Of a stretch of DNA of 64,000 nt, positions 36,512-45,954 are shown one piece after another (within the stretch, counting starts at the first letter, position 1; the number at the start of each line of letters is the position of its first letter). Source of the stretch: CBDCGV01 sp965216955 (lineage in GTDB: Bacteria; Bacteroidota; Bacteroidia; Chitinophagales; JADIYW01); NCBI GenBank assembly GCA_965216955.1, contig CBDCGV010000009.1, positions 62,001 to 126,000 of the forward strand, given 5' to 3'. The position numbers were made by a program, and so were the translations under genes. Under the pieces are notes generated by a model that saw only the letters and a program-made list of their open reading frames with translations, had not been told where the DNA came from and made no database searches.

Positions 36512-37264
36512 ATGATCTCTAAACGTGAAGAAAAGCTTATTCATTCGCTCAAAATTAAGAAATACCGCTATAAGCACAGATTATATCTTGCTGAAGGTCC
36601 AAAAGTTGTTAAAGAAATAATCCAAAGTGGACATGCCCCCCAAAAGATTTATTGCTCTGATGAGTCTTTAAAAAAGGAATTGATCCAGAGCTATAACATA
36701 GAGAAAAAAGATACAATAAGTGCTATAGATGAAAAGTCCCTCAAAAAATTATCTGCACTTTCTACTCCAAATAAATTATTGGCCATTTTTCCTATGACAT
36801 CAACAAAACAGAATATCGATGATGTTAATCCAGAAAATTGGATCTTGGCATTAGACAATATTAATGATCCTGGAAACTTGGGGACAATAATTAGAATTGC
36901 AGATTGGTTTGGGATAGAAAAGATTTTTTGTTCATCAAATTGTGTTGATGTATACAATCCAAAGACAATCCAATCAACCATGGGCAGCATTGCAAGAATT
37001 AAAGTCATTTATAGGGATTTGCTGGAGCTCATAAAGAAGAATAATTCTATATCAACGTATGCCGCTACACTTAATGGAAAGTCAATAAATAAAATGAAAC
37101 CAAAACCAGGAATTATCATTATTGGTAATGAGAGTCACGGAGTTAACGCGGCACTTCTAAACCAAGTAGATGAGCAAATAACGATCCCTAAAATTGGTAA
37201 TGCTGAATCACTTAATGCATCAATAGCCACAGGAATTATTTGTGCTCAATTTTGTACCAAATAA
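36512..37264 (+). CDS. TrmH/SpoU-family RNA 2'-O-methyltransferase
   Basis: This 250-residue protein has an N-terminal RNA-binding substrate domain (about 1-90: YRYKHRLYLAEGPKVVKEII). The SPOUT knot motifs are WILALDNINDPGNLGTIIRIADWFGI (motif 1), IIIGNESHGVNAALLNQVDEQITIPKIG (motif 2) and ESLNASIATGIICAQF (motif 3). It methylates the ribose of a tRNA or rRNA nucleotide; the site cannot be told from the sequence. Its start codon lies 1 base from that of the divergent BamA-like gene, so its promoter must lie inside that gene. Confidence 0.92.
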   Translation: MISKREEKLIHSLKIKKYRYKHRLYLAEGPKVVKEIIQSGHAPQKIYCSDESLKKELIQSYNIEKKDTISAIDEKSLKKLSALSTPNKLLAIFPMTSTKQNIDDVNPENWILALDNINDPGNLGTIIRIADWFGIEKIFCSSNCVDVYNPKTIQSTMGSIARIKVIYRDLLELIKKNNSISTYAATLNGKSINKMKPKPGIIIIGNESHGVNAALLNQVDEQITIPKIGNAESLNASIATGIICAQFCTK

Positions 37265-37274
37265 CCGAATTGTA

Positions 37275-38177
37275 TCATTTAGGCGTTAAGCCAGAATTTT
37301 CAGCAGCATTTGGTTGAGGGAACTCTCCTTCTTTTAACTTTGAATGAAATATCTTATCGATATATTGCCACTTCCCTTTGACCCATTCAAAACCACAATA
37401 GGATCCATCGGGAACGTAATTAAAATAATATCCCTCCGATTGCTCATTTACAGGAATTAAGTGATCAAAATAAACTTTGTCTTCATTACCCTTTCTTCTA
37501 AGCGTTGCCACTGAATTTTCCTTGTACTCCATCACATATCTACAAACAAAAGTGTCTTTTTTTCCATAGCTAAAAATGGGAGCACCAAATCTCGGTTCTT
37601 TTTCATCATTGAACCAGAGCACTTCCATAATTTTTTTCGTACTCATAGAATTGTTACCATCCCACCCTAATAAGGTATAATAGGCACTTTCTTTATGCTG
37701 TGTTTTAATGATATCATAGTACAAAGCCCCATACCAACGTTCATTATCTAAAACTTTATCATGTGGCTTATCAATCATTACAGAATAATCAACTAATGGA
37801 AACAATTTCAATGTTGGAGTATTCATTTGAATAGCTCCATAAAATCTGTAAGTATAATCCTTCTGCAACATTTGCCATGTAAAAATCCTAAAGCTGTTAT
37901 CAGGGGCATTTATTGTAGAAATGGAAGTTAAACTATCAAAATGATAGTTAAATGAACCCTCTACTTTTAAAGCTTCTACTAAAAGCTTTACTTTTTGATG
38001 ACTCGCTTGCTGCCTTTCAATTGGATTTAGAGAAGCTATTACCGTTGCTCCAAGCTCATTAATCTTTTTTTCATATTGCCTCAACGTAACTTGATCTAGA
38101 CTATCCAATTTAACCTGAGCAAAAACAAAATTAGATAGCACCATAAAAACTAAAAGCAATACCTCTTTTCTCTTCAT
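37275..38177 (-). CDS. Conserved secreted protein of unknown function
   Basis: This protein is 300 residues from the ATG at 38177 (the ATG at 38189 adds four residues before the same signal peptide, MKRKEVLLLVFMVLSNFVFAQ). The mature part has no motif I recognise. It contains FRIFTWQMLQKDYTYRFYGAIQM and LGWDGNNSMSTKKIMEVLWF, and resembles a group of secreted Bacteroidota proteins with no assigned role. It is convergent with trmH, 10 bases between stops. The location is periplasmic or surface. Confidence 0.75.
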   Translation of the reverse strand: MKRKEVLLLVFMVLSNFVFAQVKLDSLDQVTLRQYEKKINELGATVIASLNPIERQQASHQKVKLLVEALKVEGSFNYHFDSLTSISTINAPDNSFRIFTWQMLQKDYTYRFYGAIQMNTPTLKLFPLVDYSVMIDKPHDKVLDNERWYGALYYDIIKTQHKESAYYTLLGWDGNNSMSTKKIMEVLWFNDEKEPRFGAPIFSYGKKDTFVCRYVMEYKENSVATLRRKGNEDKVYFDHLIPVNEQSEGYYFNYVPDGSYCGFEWVKGKWQYIDKIFHSKLKEGEFPQPNAAENSGLTPK

Positions 38178-38308
38178 AGAAATAGTCATTATTCTCTAAA
38201 ACTAGTTTATTAAAAACTTTATTGTAAAAAGTATGCCAAATTTTAGAGAAACAAAAAAGAAGATACTGCTAAATAGAATTTGACAATAGTTGTGAATACG
38301 GCTAAAAC

Positions 38309-39487
38309 TTAGACACTCTCAATAATCATAGCAGAAGCGCCTCCTCCTCCATTACATATACCAGCAGCTCCTAGCTTTCCATTTTTGTGCTTCAAAACTG
38401 AAATTAATGTACATAAAATTCGAGCACCAGAAGCGCCAATTGGATGACCTAATGAAACTGCTCCACCAAAAACATTTGTTTTCTGATGGTCAATATCTAA
38501 TTCCTTTATATTCGCCAATGCAACAACAGAAAATGCCTCATTGATTTCGAAATAATCAATTTTATCTATAGATAAATTTGCCTTGTTAAGTGCTTTTGGA
38601 ATGGCTTTAGCCGGTGTTGTTGTAAACCAATCTGGCTCTTGAGATGCATCTGCAAAAGAGACAATCTTTGCAAGCGGTTTTACTCCCAATTGATCCATTT
38701 TCGTTTTACTCATTAATACTACAGCAGCAGCTCCATCATTAATTTTAGAGGCATTTATTGCAGTTACTGTTCCTTCTTTTTCAAAAGCAGGACGCAATTT
38801 AGATACCTTATCATAATTAATTTTTCTGAACTCCTCATCCTCTTCAATAATAATAGGATCTCCTTTTCTCTGGGGAACGCTTACACTTATCAATTCATCT
38901 TTAAAATATCCTTTTTCATAAGCCTCATACGCTCTTTTATAAGATTCAATCGCATAATTATCCTGATCTTCTCTGGTAAAATCATATCCTCTAGCACAAA
39001 TCTCGGCGGTATTTCCCATCATTGTCCCCTTATAAGGATCTTGTAATCCATCCCTTACGATCGCATCTAGTATTTGCCCATTACCATATCTCAAACCATT
39101 TCTTCCAGATGGAATATAATGTGGTGCATTGGTCATGCTTTCCATACCCCCAGCAACGACAACATCATTATCTCCAAGCATAATAGATTGTGCTCCCAAC
39201 ATTATAGCTTTTAAACCCGAAGCACAGACTTTATTAATCGTTGTGCATGGCGTTTTAGGGGAAACTCCTGAAGCTAAAGCTACTTGTTTTGCTGGTGCCT
39301 GACCAACATTAGCGGTAAGTACATTCCCTAAAAAAACTTCTTGTATCTCAGAAGCATCAATTCCCGAACGCTCAATGGCTCCTTTTACTACTGTAATCCC
39401 TAAATCTAAAGCTTTAACTTTCGCTAACTTCCCTCCAAGACTACCAATAGGCGTTCTGGCCATTGCCACTATATATACCTCATTCAT
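38309..39487 (-). CDS. Acetyl-CoA C-acetyltransferase (thiolase)
   Basis: This protein is 392 residues from the Met at 39487 (MNEVYIVAMARTPIG); an ATG three codons earlier is possible. The active-site Cys is in NKVCASGLKAIMLG near residue 88. His is in GHPIGASGAR, and the second Cys is in CNGGGGASAMI near the C-terminus. It condenses or splits acetoacetyl-CoA, in fatty-acid or amino-acid breakdown or polyhydroxyalkanoate/ketone metabolism. It is a single gene. Confidence 0.95.
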   Translation of the reverse strand: MNEVYIVAMARTPIGSLGGKLAKVKALDLGITVVKGAIERSGIDASEIQEVFLGNVLTANVGQAPAKQVALASGVSPKTPCTTINKVCASGLKAIMLGAQSIMLGDNDVVVAGGMESMTNAPHYIPSGRNGLRYGNGQILDAIVRDGLQDPYKGTMMGNTAEICARGYDFTREDQDNYAIESYKRAYEAYEKGYFKDELISVSVPQRKGDPIIIEEDEEFRKINYDKVSKLRPAFEKEGTVTAINASKINDGAAAVVLMSKTKMDQLGVKPLAKIVSFADASQEPDWFTTTPAKAIPKALNKANLSIDKIDYFEINEAFSVVALANIKELDIDHQKTNVFGGAVSLGHPIGASGARILCTLISVLKHKNGKLGAAGICNGGGGASAMIIESV

Positions 39488-39646
39488 GATTTTCATTTAA
39501 AGTGAAAATATAGCATCTGAGGTTAATTAGGTATTAAATTATAATAAGTAGGTAGACTATAGAACGTTATTTACAATAACCAATTATTTATATACCAACT
39601 CTATACACACTAAAAAAAGTGCTAAGAATTAAATAGAATGCGAATA

Positions 39647-42196
39647 CTAATTCTCGAGAGACTTAGCTCTATCAATACTAATACGTTGTCCATTATTATA
39701 TGGAGCAATGAATGCATCTCTATTTCCTTTTCTCTTAACCTCTTTCAAGTTAGATTTAGCTGAGCTAAACGAATAGTATGGACCCAGTAAAACTCTCTTA
39801 GCTCCATTAGACGCATTTTCCAATTGTATCTTACCTAATCCTAGTAAATTGTTAAACTTACTTAAGTCTGGATTACCGAAAACGCCTAGTTGAATGTAAT
39901 ATTCAAGTGCATTTGTGTATGAAACAAAATTATCAGTGCCTTTTACGGTCTCTACTATTGTAGCATAATTATCTTCTGAAGTGCTTTTGATATCGCCCGT
40001 TGCAAACCCAGTAACTTTAAACTCCGTTCGCCTATTAGCTTGATGCTTGTATTCAGGGCAAGATACACCATTGGCACATTCGTTAACCAACTGGCTTTCA
40101 CCATATCCTCTTGGGAATATTCTATTAGCAGCAATCCCTCTAGAGATAATATAATCAACTGCAGCTTTTGCTCTGTTCTGTGACAGCTTTAAATTATAAC
40201 TATCACTACCTCTACTATCTGTATGCGAACTTAATTCTATAATTACACGTGGATTATCTCTTAAAATAGCAACTAGTTTATTCAATTCTATTGCAGCATC
40301 TGGCCTAATATCATATTTGTTTAAATCGTAGTATATATTTTTAATCTCAATAGCTTTATCAACGACAAATGGTTTTAACAACCTACTAATTTCAACCACA
40401 TTGTCTTGATCTCCAGATCTCACTTGAGCATTCTGAGCAAAATATCCGTCTAATTCAAATCTTAACAGATAATCGCGATCTGGTTCAACTTCTACTTTAT
40501 ATTTACCATCATCTCCAGTCAATACCGTAGCTACTGGTTCATTTGTTAATAAATCCGTTACCGTCACTTTCACTCCTGGAATGGGTGAATTATCCTCTTC
40601 ATTTCTAACAATCCCTGAGATAAAGCTTCTCTCCGGAATGGCTTCTTCTAATTCCTCATCCATATCAAAAGTATACGCTTCTGGAACCGTATTTAACGTT
40701 TGAGCTTTAGGAATATAATTATCATTCTCGAATCGAATTTTGTATTTTCTATCTGGTTCGAGTCGTAACAAGTACTCCCCCTTACCATTAGTTTTAGTTG
40801 AAATCGGACTATTCCCAAACTCATCAGTTGCAGAAACAGTAACTCCATACAATGGATTTCCATTACCTTTATCCGTAACCTTTCCAGCTAGAATATTTAT
40901 AATATTTGATTGTTTTATAAAAACCCGGTATACATCATCATGACCTTTACCCCCAGCTCGATCTGAGGAAAGGTAACCACGAACATTATCATTTTCGCTT
41001 ATAATAAATGCGAAATCATCTGTTGAAGAGTTAACAGGCGCTCCTAAATTTGTAGGACGGCTCCATTCGCCTGTACTTTTTGAAATTGTTGATTTAAAAA
41101 TATCTAGCCCTCCCAAACCAGGATGACCCTTTGAGGCAAAATAAAGCACACTATCATTGTGAATATAAGGGAACATTTCGTCCATTTCAGTATTCACAAG
41201 ACCTGATAAAGCTTCTGGTGTTCCCCATTTCCCATCTCCTTCTATCTTAGATATATATATGTCTGTCCCCCCTTTTCCGCCAGGCATATCACTTACAAAA
41301 TACATTGTACTCTTATCAGAAGTCAACGTAACATGCCCAACAGAATACTCATCGTTGTTATAAGTAAATGGAGTTGCCTTTTTCCAACGTCTTCTCTTAG
41401 TTAATTCTTTGTTTGTAGAAACTGTAAATATAGATAGGTGAAGTGTGTCAATATTTACATCCTTATTTAGTTTTCTCTTACCTCTATAATGATAATTACT
41501 TCTTGTGAAATACAATGTTTTAGAATCCTTATCTAACACAGCAGGCCCTTCATGTAACTGTGTATTGATGTCACCCTTCATTTCATTAATGCTAAAATCT
41601 GTGAGGTTAGCTTCATAAAGATCATAATATTTCCCTTGATCCCATCCACCAATTATACTTGTGTTTTTACCTGCTCGTGAAGAAGAAATAATTAAATTGT
41701 TCTTATCAGCAAAACATGGAAAATCACTATCTTCTGAATTAATAGACCCAAAATTAACTACTTCATATGCGTTGGAATCTCTTGTAAAAACACCAGGGTT
41801 CTTTGAAGCCTCAATATTTCCTTTTGCATTGTTATTAAAGGGCAAGTATTTTCTATACCATTCAAGTGCCTCTTGATATTTTCCATTGCTACGAAGCACT
41901 TCAGCATAATAATACATGTTAACAGGATCGCTTTCTTCTAAATTGACTACTCTAGAATACCATGTCTCTGCTTTCTTATAATCATTCAAATTTCTATAAG
42001 AATTGGCAATTTTAATTTTAGTTTTTGAAGACGGTGTTTCCGCATCCAATTTTTCATACAATTTAATAGCCTCTTCAAACTTATGTCTTTGATATAAGTT
42101 ATCTGCTGTGCTCTCTATATTTTTCTGTGCTTGTAGACTAATAGATATTAATATTAGAAAAGCTGGCAAAACTACTCGATATAGTGCTTTTATCAT
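39647..42196 (-). CDS. OmpA-family protein with TPR, PD40, CarboxypepD-reg and SPOR-like domains
   Basis: This 849-residue protein has a signal peptide (about 1-23, SLQAQ). Domains in order are: TPR repeats (about 30-130); PD40/WD40-like beta-propeller repeats (about 150-430, SDSTMYFVSDMPGGKGGTDIY-type); two carboxypeptidase-regulatory-like Ig domains (about 435-610); an OmpA peptidoglycan-binding domain (about 615-730) with intact HTDSRGSDSYN and LSQNRA; and a C-terminal SPOR-like segment (YYIQLGVFGNPDLS, to the end). This resembles the PorE-type T9SS accessory protein that anchors the complex to the cell wall. Its neighbours are PorP and a type B cargo, which fits. Confidence 0.85.
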   Translation of the reverse strand: MIKALYRVVLPAFLILISISLQAQKNIESTADNLYQRHKFEEAIKLYEKLDAETPSSKTKIKIANSYRNLNDYKKAETWYSRVVNLEESDPVNMYYYAEVLRSNGKYQEALEWYRKYLPFNNNAKGNIEASKNPGVFTRDSNAYEVVNFGSINSEDSDFPCFADKNNLIISSSRAGKNTSIIGGWDQGKYYDLYEANLTDFSINEMKGDINTQLHEGPAVLDKDSKTLYFTRSNYHYRGKRKLNKDVNIDTLHLSIFTVSTNKELTKRRRWKKATPFTYNNDEYSVGHVTLTSDKSTMYFVSDMPGGKGGTDIYISKIEGDGKWGTPEALSGLVNTEMDEMFPYIHNDSVLYFASKGHPGLGGLDIFKSTISKSTGEWSRPTNLGAPVNSSTDDFAFIISENDNVRGYLSSDRAGGKGHDDVYRVFIKQSNIINILAGKVTDKGNGNPLYGVTVSATDEFGNSPISTKTNGKGEYLLRLEPDRKYKIRFENDNYIPKAQTLNTVPEAYTFDMDEELEEAIPERSFISGIVRNEEDNSPIPGVKVTVTDLLTNEPVATVLTGDDGKYKVEVEPDRDYLLRFELDGYFAQNAQVRSGDQDNVVEISRLLKPFVVDKAIEIKNIYYDLNKYDIRPDAAIELNKLVAILRDNPRVIIELSSHTDSRGSDSYNLKLSQNRAKAAVDYIISRGIAANRIFPRGYGESQLVNECANGVSCPEYKHQANRRTEFKVTGFATGDIKSTSEDNYATIVETVKGTDNFVSYTNALEYYIQLGVFGNPDLSKFNNLLGLGKIQLENASNGAKRVLLGPYYSFSSAKSNLKEVKRKGNRDAFIAPYNNGQRISIDRAKSLEN

Positions 42197-42273
42197 TTTC
42201 AGTACTATTTAATTTGCGATATAATTTTAAGATTTATGTTATATATCATTTTGATAAAAATTATTGCTGTTTA

Positions 42274-43215
42274 TCAATAATATCTTGGACTAATGTGTCT
42301 TTCTCCTTTCTTAGAAAGTCCAAACGACAATATTACCTCATGCGACCCACTAGTATAATCTCTTAATTCTTTAAAGGCTAAGTCGTAAGCATAACCGATT
42401 TTAAATATTTTGTTCCTGATTCCATTATCTCTTCCGAGAAAATAATTCAACATTAAAATAGCTGATTTATCAGATCTAAATCCACCGCCTACTAACACCA
42501 TATCATAGAAGATAAGGTTTAAGTTCCCCTCGAATTGCATTGGCGCTCCTTTTGTAAATCTCAATGCTGCAGTTGGTTGAATTTTAATTGGATCACTTAT
42601 ATCAATTTGATATGCTCCTGTAATAAAATAATGGTTTTGCTGGTTTATGGCATCTTCATTTCTACTAAACCAACCTCCTTCAAGAATATTAGGAACTCCA
42701 ATACCAACAGCAAAGTTTTTACCATATAAGTAGGTACCCGCTCCAAAATTCATTAAGAAAGACTTTTCTTTTATATCAGAATAAGCTAAATCGCCACTAC
42801 TACTTTGTACCGCATCTAACTCGTTAATATTCCTTTTCTGAAAAAAGAAAGTTCCTTGAAAACCAAAAGACCATTTTAGCTTTTCATTTAGCGGCACATG
42901 ATAAGCATATGCAATATTAAATCCTGTTGTTCTGTCTATTCCAATTTGATCATTGAACAAAGAAAAACCTAGAGCAAAATTCTTATTAGGAATTGGACTA
43001 TGGATAGCTGCTGTAAGTGTTTTGGGAGCTCCATCGAAGCCTACCCATTGTGTACGATACAACAATCCAATTTCCATCATCCCCTTGCTCCCAGCGTATG
43101 CTGGATTGCTCAATAACTCATTATTGACATAATGGCTATACAATGGATTTTGTTGAGCAAAAACCTGCTGGGCCATTGCTACAACTACAAATAATATTAA
43201 TAGATTTTTAAACAT
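42274..43215 (-). CDS. PorP/SprF family type IX secretion outer-membrane protein
   Basis: This 313-residue protein has a signal peptide (about 1-20, VFAQ). It then has the family start QNPLYSHYVNNELLSNPAYAGSKG, the motif YRTQWVGFDGAPKTL and a beta-barrel ending ILSFGLSKKG. It lies 18 bases downstream of a type B CTD protein on the same strand and 77 bases upstream of the OmpA-family gene. PorP/SprF paralogues act with their neighbouring type B cargo (SprF with SprB is the known case), so this is probably the partner of the protein at 43234-45435. Confidence 0.92.
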   Translation of the reverse strand: MFKNLLILFVVVAMAQQVFAQQNPLYSHYVNNELLSNPAYAGSKGMMEIGLLYRTQWVGFDGAPKTLTAAIHSPIPNKNFALGFSLFNDQIGIDRTTGFNIAYAYHVPLNEKLKWSFGFQGTFFFQKRNINELDAVQSSSGDLAYSDIKEKSFLMNFGAGTYLYGKNFAVGIGVPNILEGGWFSRNEDAINQQNHYFITGAYQIDISDPIKIQPTAALRFTKGAPMQFEGNLNLIFYDMVLVGGGFRSDKSAILMLNYFLGRDNGIRNKIFKIGYAYDLAFKELRDYTSGSHEVILSFGLSKKGERHISPRYY

Positions 43216-43233
43216 GATATTAATAATTAAATT

Positions 43234-45435
43234 CTATCTTTTTAAAACAACAAACCCTTTAAAATCTCGACTAAGTCCATCTCTACTGACCTTCAACACC
43301 CAGAAATAAGTACCATCAGGAACCTCATCTCCCAAGAAATCTCGTTTTGCATTTCTCAAGTATCCATCCCAATCATTTTTATACCCTACTTCATTTAAAA
43401 CTCTTTCTCCCCATCTGTTAAAAACAATCAACTCATTATCAGGGTACGCTGGCCATAAACCTTGGAAGACTAAAAGATCATTTACTCCATCACCATTAGG
43501 TGTGAATGAATTCGTAGGAAGGAAAGGATCTACAACAATACATACAGATGCTGTGTCAGATCTTGAAATAGGAGCATCATCATAAACCCGATACACAATA
43601 ATGTCTTTACCTTCAGAAAGGAAATCTGGCGTATATATTATCGAACCTGTTACAGGATCTGTAGTTATTGTCCCATTACTTGGTCCTTCTATTACTTCAT
43701 AAAATAAGTTATTTGAATCAGGATCCACATCATTCAATAAAATGTCATCAAGTGGACCTCCTTCTTGCATAAAGAATACTGTATCATCCATTGCAATCGG
43801 TGCTTGATTTTTCAGAACAAATACTGTTATTTCACCAATATCACTTGCAACTTCATCCGACACCTGATATTCGAACACATCACTAACTGTATTACTATCA
43901 GATCGATAACATACAAACTCTCCCTCTTCATATGTTACTCCACTATCTGGTGCAAAAGGATCAAAAGCTACTACAGTTAACACTTCATTATCTACATCTG
44001 CAGAACGAACTGAAATACAAACCGAATCGTACTCTTGTACATATATTGTAGTATCAAATGCTACTGGCACATCATTTCTAGGAGCTACATTAATAGCCAC
44101 TCTTGCAATATCACAAGAAGCAGTATCACCACTATCATCACAAACTTTATATTCTATAATTCTCTCACCAAAGAAATTGAGTTCTGCTTGAAAACATACT
44201 TCGTTATCATTTCTAACGTATGCCGTATCACCAGACTCTACATTCAAAAGTTGGGTTATAAATAACGCTTGACCTTCGTCTAACTCTTCATCAAAATCAT
44301 TTAAAATCAAACTTGTTAGCCCTAAAAAGCAAACCAAAGAATCTTCAACAGCCTCCACTGTATCATCTACAGCAATAGGTACATCATTTACGGGAACCAC
44401 ATTAAGGACAATCAATCCTGTATCACAAAGTCCTGCTTTACCAAGAGGATCTCTATCACAAACGACATAATTAAGTGTTCTGGTTCCATTATAATTCGGT
44501 GCTGCTTGATAACAAACTTGTCCATTTACCAACACTGCAGAATCATCAGGGTGCGCGTTTAAAATTTCCTCTAACAAAAATTCATCCTGTGTTAAATCAT
44601 TATCAATATCAATATCATTCCCAGTAAATAAGGTGTCATCAAAACACACCAATTCATCCTCATTTATATCAATAGTATCGTTAACCGGAATAGGTGGATC
44701 ATTCACTGGATTTATTATTACATACACCCATACAGAATCACTACATACACTACCTCCTGTTTGAGCAGTTTCGCAAGTTTCATAATAAAATGAATCTACA
44801 CCAAAGTAGTCTTTATCAGAGGCATATTGTACTTTTGTAAATGGTATATCTACAGCAGAAATATCTCCATGCAATGGATATGGAGGTGTTCCACTTAAAG
44901 AAGATACTCTTATAAATAGTTCATCCTCTTCTCTATCAAAATCATTATTCAAAAATTCAAAAATCTCTCTAGTATCTTCATCCATATAAAATGTATCAGA
45001 AACAGCAATTGGAGGCTTAGAAACTCTTCTTATTTCTAAAAAGATCTCACCTCCAGATAATTCCGTACCTAAATCTTGAATTTCATATCGTATTGTATCA
45101 TACCTAACACTATCTGCCTTGCCGCCATCTAGAGGAAACAAGTCTGGATTTGGAGTATATACAATTGTATCAGAAGTTGGTTGATTAGGTTTTAAAATTG
45201 CAGTACCAATATCCGGATTCCCTGTATAAGTAATACGAATAAGTGTATTCGCTGGATCGGGAATAAGATCATTTATTTTAGGAAGAATAAATTTTGTTTG
45301 ACCTTCAAGTACCGTCGCATTATCATCGAGAGCTTCGAAAAAAGGTTGCCCTACAACTGTATTGCTAATTATAAAAGCACAAAAGAAGAGCTTTTGAGCT
45401 AGTGACAATTTTAAAATTTTATTAAACCAAACCAT
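43234..45435 (-). CDS. Secreted multi-Ig protein with T9SS type B sorting domain
   Basis: This 733-residue protein has a signal peptide (about 1-29, VVGQ). About five tandem cadherin-like/Big_9-type repeats of ~95-110 residues follow; their starts are PPIAVSDTFYMDEDT, PPIPVNDTIDINEDE, VPIAVDDTVEAVEDS, VPVAFDTTIYVQEYDS and APIAMDDTVFFMQEGG. Ca2+-binding acidic patches are frequent. The type B CTD (NSFTPNGDGVNDLLVF, FNRWGERVLNE, NDWDGY) ends the protein. It is a likely surface adhesin or gliding-type protein, short for its kind. The downstream PorP gene is its likely dedicated partner. Confidence 0.92.
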   Translation of the reverse strand: MVWFNKILKLSLAQKLFFCAFIISNTVVGQPFFEALDDNATVLEGQTKFILPKINDLIPDPANTLIRITYTGNPDIGTAILKPNQPTSDTIVYTPNPDLFPLDGGKADSVRYDTIRYEIQDLGTELSGGEIFLEIRRVSKPPIAVSDTFYMDEDTREIFEFLNNDFDREEDELFIRVSSLSGTPPYPLHGDISAVDIPFTKVQYASDKDYFGVDSFYYETCETAQTGGSVCSDSVWVYVIINPVNDPPIPVNDTIDINEDELVCFDDTLFTGNDIDIDNDLTQDEFLLEEILNAHPDDSAVLVNGQVCYQAAPNYNGTRTLNYVVCDRDPLGKAGLCDTGLIVLNVVPVNDVPIAVDDTVEAVEDSLVCFLGLTSLILNDFDEELDEGQALFITQLLNVESGDTAYVRNDNEVCFQAELNFFGERIIEYKVCDDSGDTASCDIARVAINVAPRNDVPVAFDTTIYVQEYDSVCISVRSADVDNEVLTVVAFDPFAPDSGVTYEEGEFVCYRSDSNTVSDVFEYQVSDEVASDIGEITVFVLKNQAPIAMDDTVFFMQEGGPLDDILLNDVDPDSNNLFYEVIEGPSNGTITTDPVTGSIIYTPDFLSEGKDIIVYRVYDDAPISRSDTASVCIVVDPFLPTNSFTPNGDGVNDLLVFQGLWPAYPDNELIVFNRWGERVLNEVGYKNDWDGYLRNAKRDFLGDEVPDGTYFWVLKVSRDGLSRDFKGFVVLKR

Positions 45436-45954
45436 TTATATAAATTCTATTTGTGCAAAAATTCGATTATCTAATTATAACTTAAATTCAATCTCCATTC
45501 ATTAAAACCAATGTCCTTATCATCAATACATACATGTTCAACATCCCAATGAAAACCATTAAACAAATAAAGTAACGGTTCAAAAATCATTGAACCAGAT
45601 GTAATCAAGGAAAGAATAAAGGATCTTAAAGAATGATTTTTAGAAGTGATTACGGTCAGAGCTTCACTCATAATTTTTATGAAACATGCAAGCAGACATG
45701 CCGAAGAAAATGTGTTACTTTTTAAAATCATTCTTAAATTACTTTAAACAGGTTTCGTGTTACAGGTCAAAGAATGATTTTGCAAATCAACTACTTTAAT
45801 CTTGAAAAAAATAGTTAGAGTTTTTAACAATTGTTCATATGTAATTTTTCAATAATGTATCTCATATCTAGTCTCTTAATTATTATCCACAGACCTTAAT
45901 AACAAGAAGAGCACTGTTTTGTTAACTTTGACACCATACAATGATTGTGTAATT
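45436..45954. other. 519-base non-coding region with a triple 12-mer and one DnaA box
   Basis: No convincing gene is present. AAAGAATGATTTT occurs at 45628-45640 and 45769-45781, and AAGAATGATTTT inverted at 45724-45735. A 7-bp hairpin (GGTTCAA/TTGAACC) is at 45577-45596. A perfect TTATCCACA lies at 45883-45891. The -7 element TAACTTTG of ftsK is at 45923-45930. The region separates a minus-strand operon from ftsK and carries both promoters. A weak 86-codon frame at 45471-45731 is not supported. Confidence 0.6.
45923..45930 (+). promoter_or_regulatory. -7 promoter element of ftsK
   Basis: TAACTTTG matches TAnnTTTG and predicts transcription start near 45937, 18 bases before the ATG at 45955. 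This places an in-frame TTG at 45919 upstream of the transcript and so argues against it as a start. Confidence 0.5.

Noticed and set aside
45471..45731. 86-codon open frame on the minus strand upstream of the type B cargo gene
   Set aside because: No domain, odd composition, and it covers part of the repeated 12-mer set and a hairpin; non-coding is more likely, though a small gene cannot be excluded.
45883..45891. Single perfect DnaA box as proof of a replication origin
   Set aside because: One 9-mer is close to chance expectation in 64 kb of AT-rich DNA, and no dnaA or clear AT-rich unwinding block is nearby.
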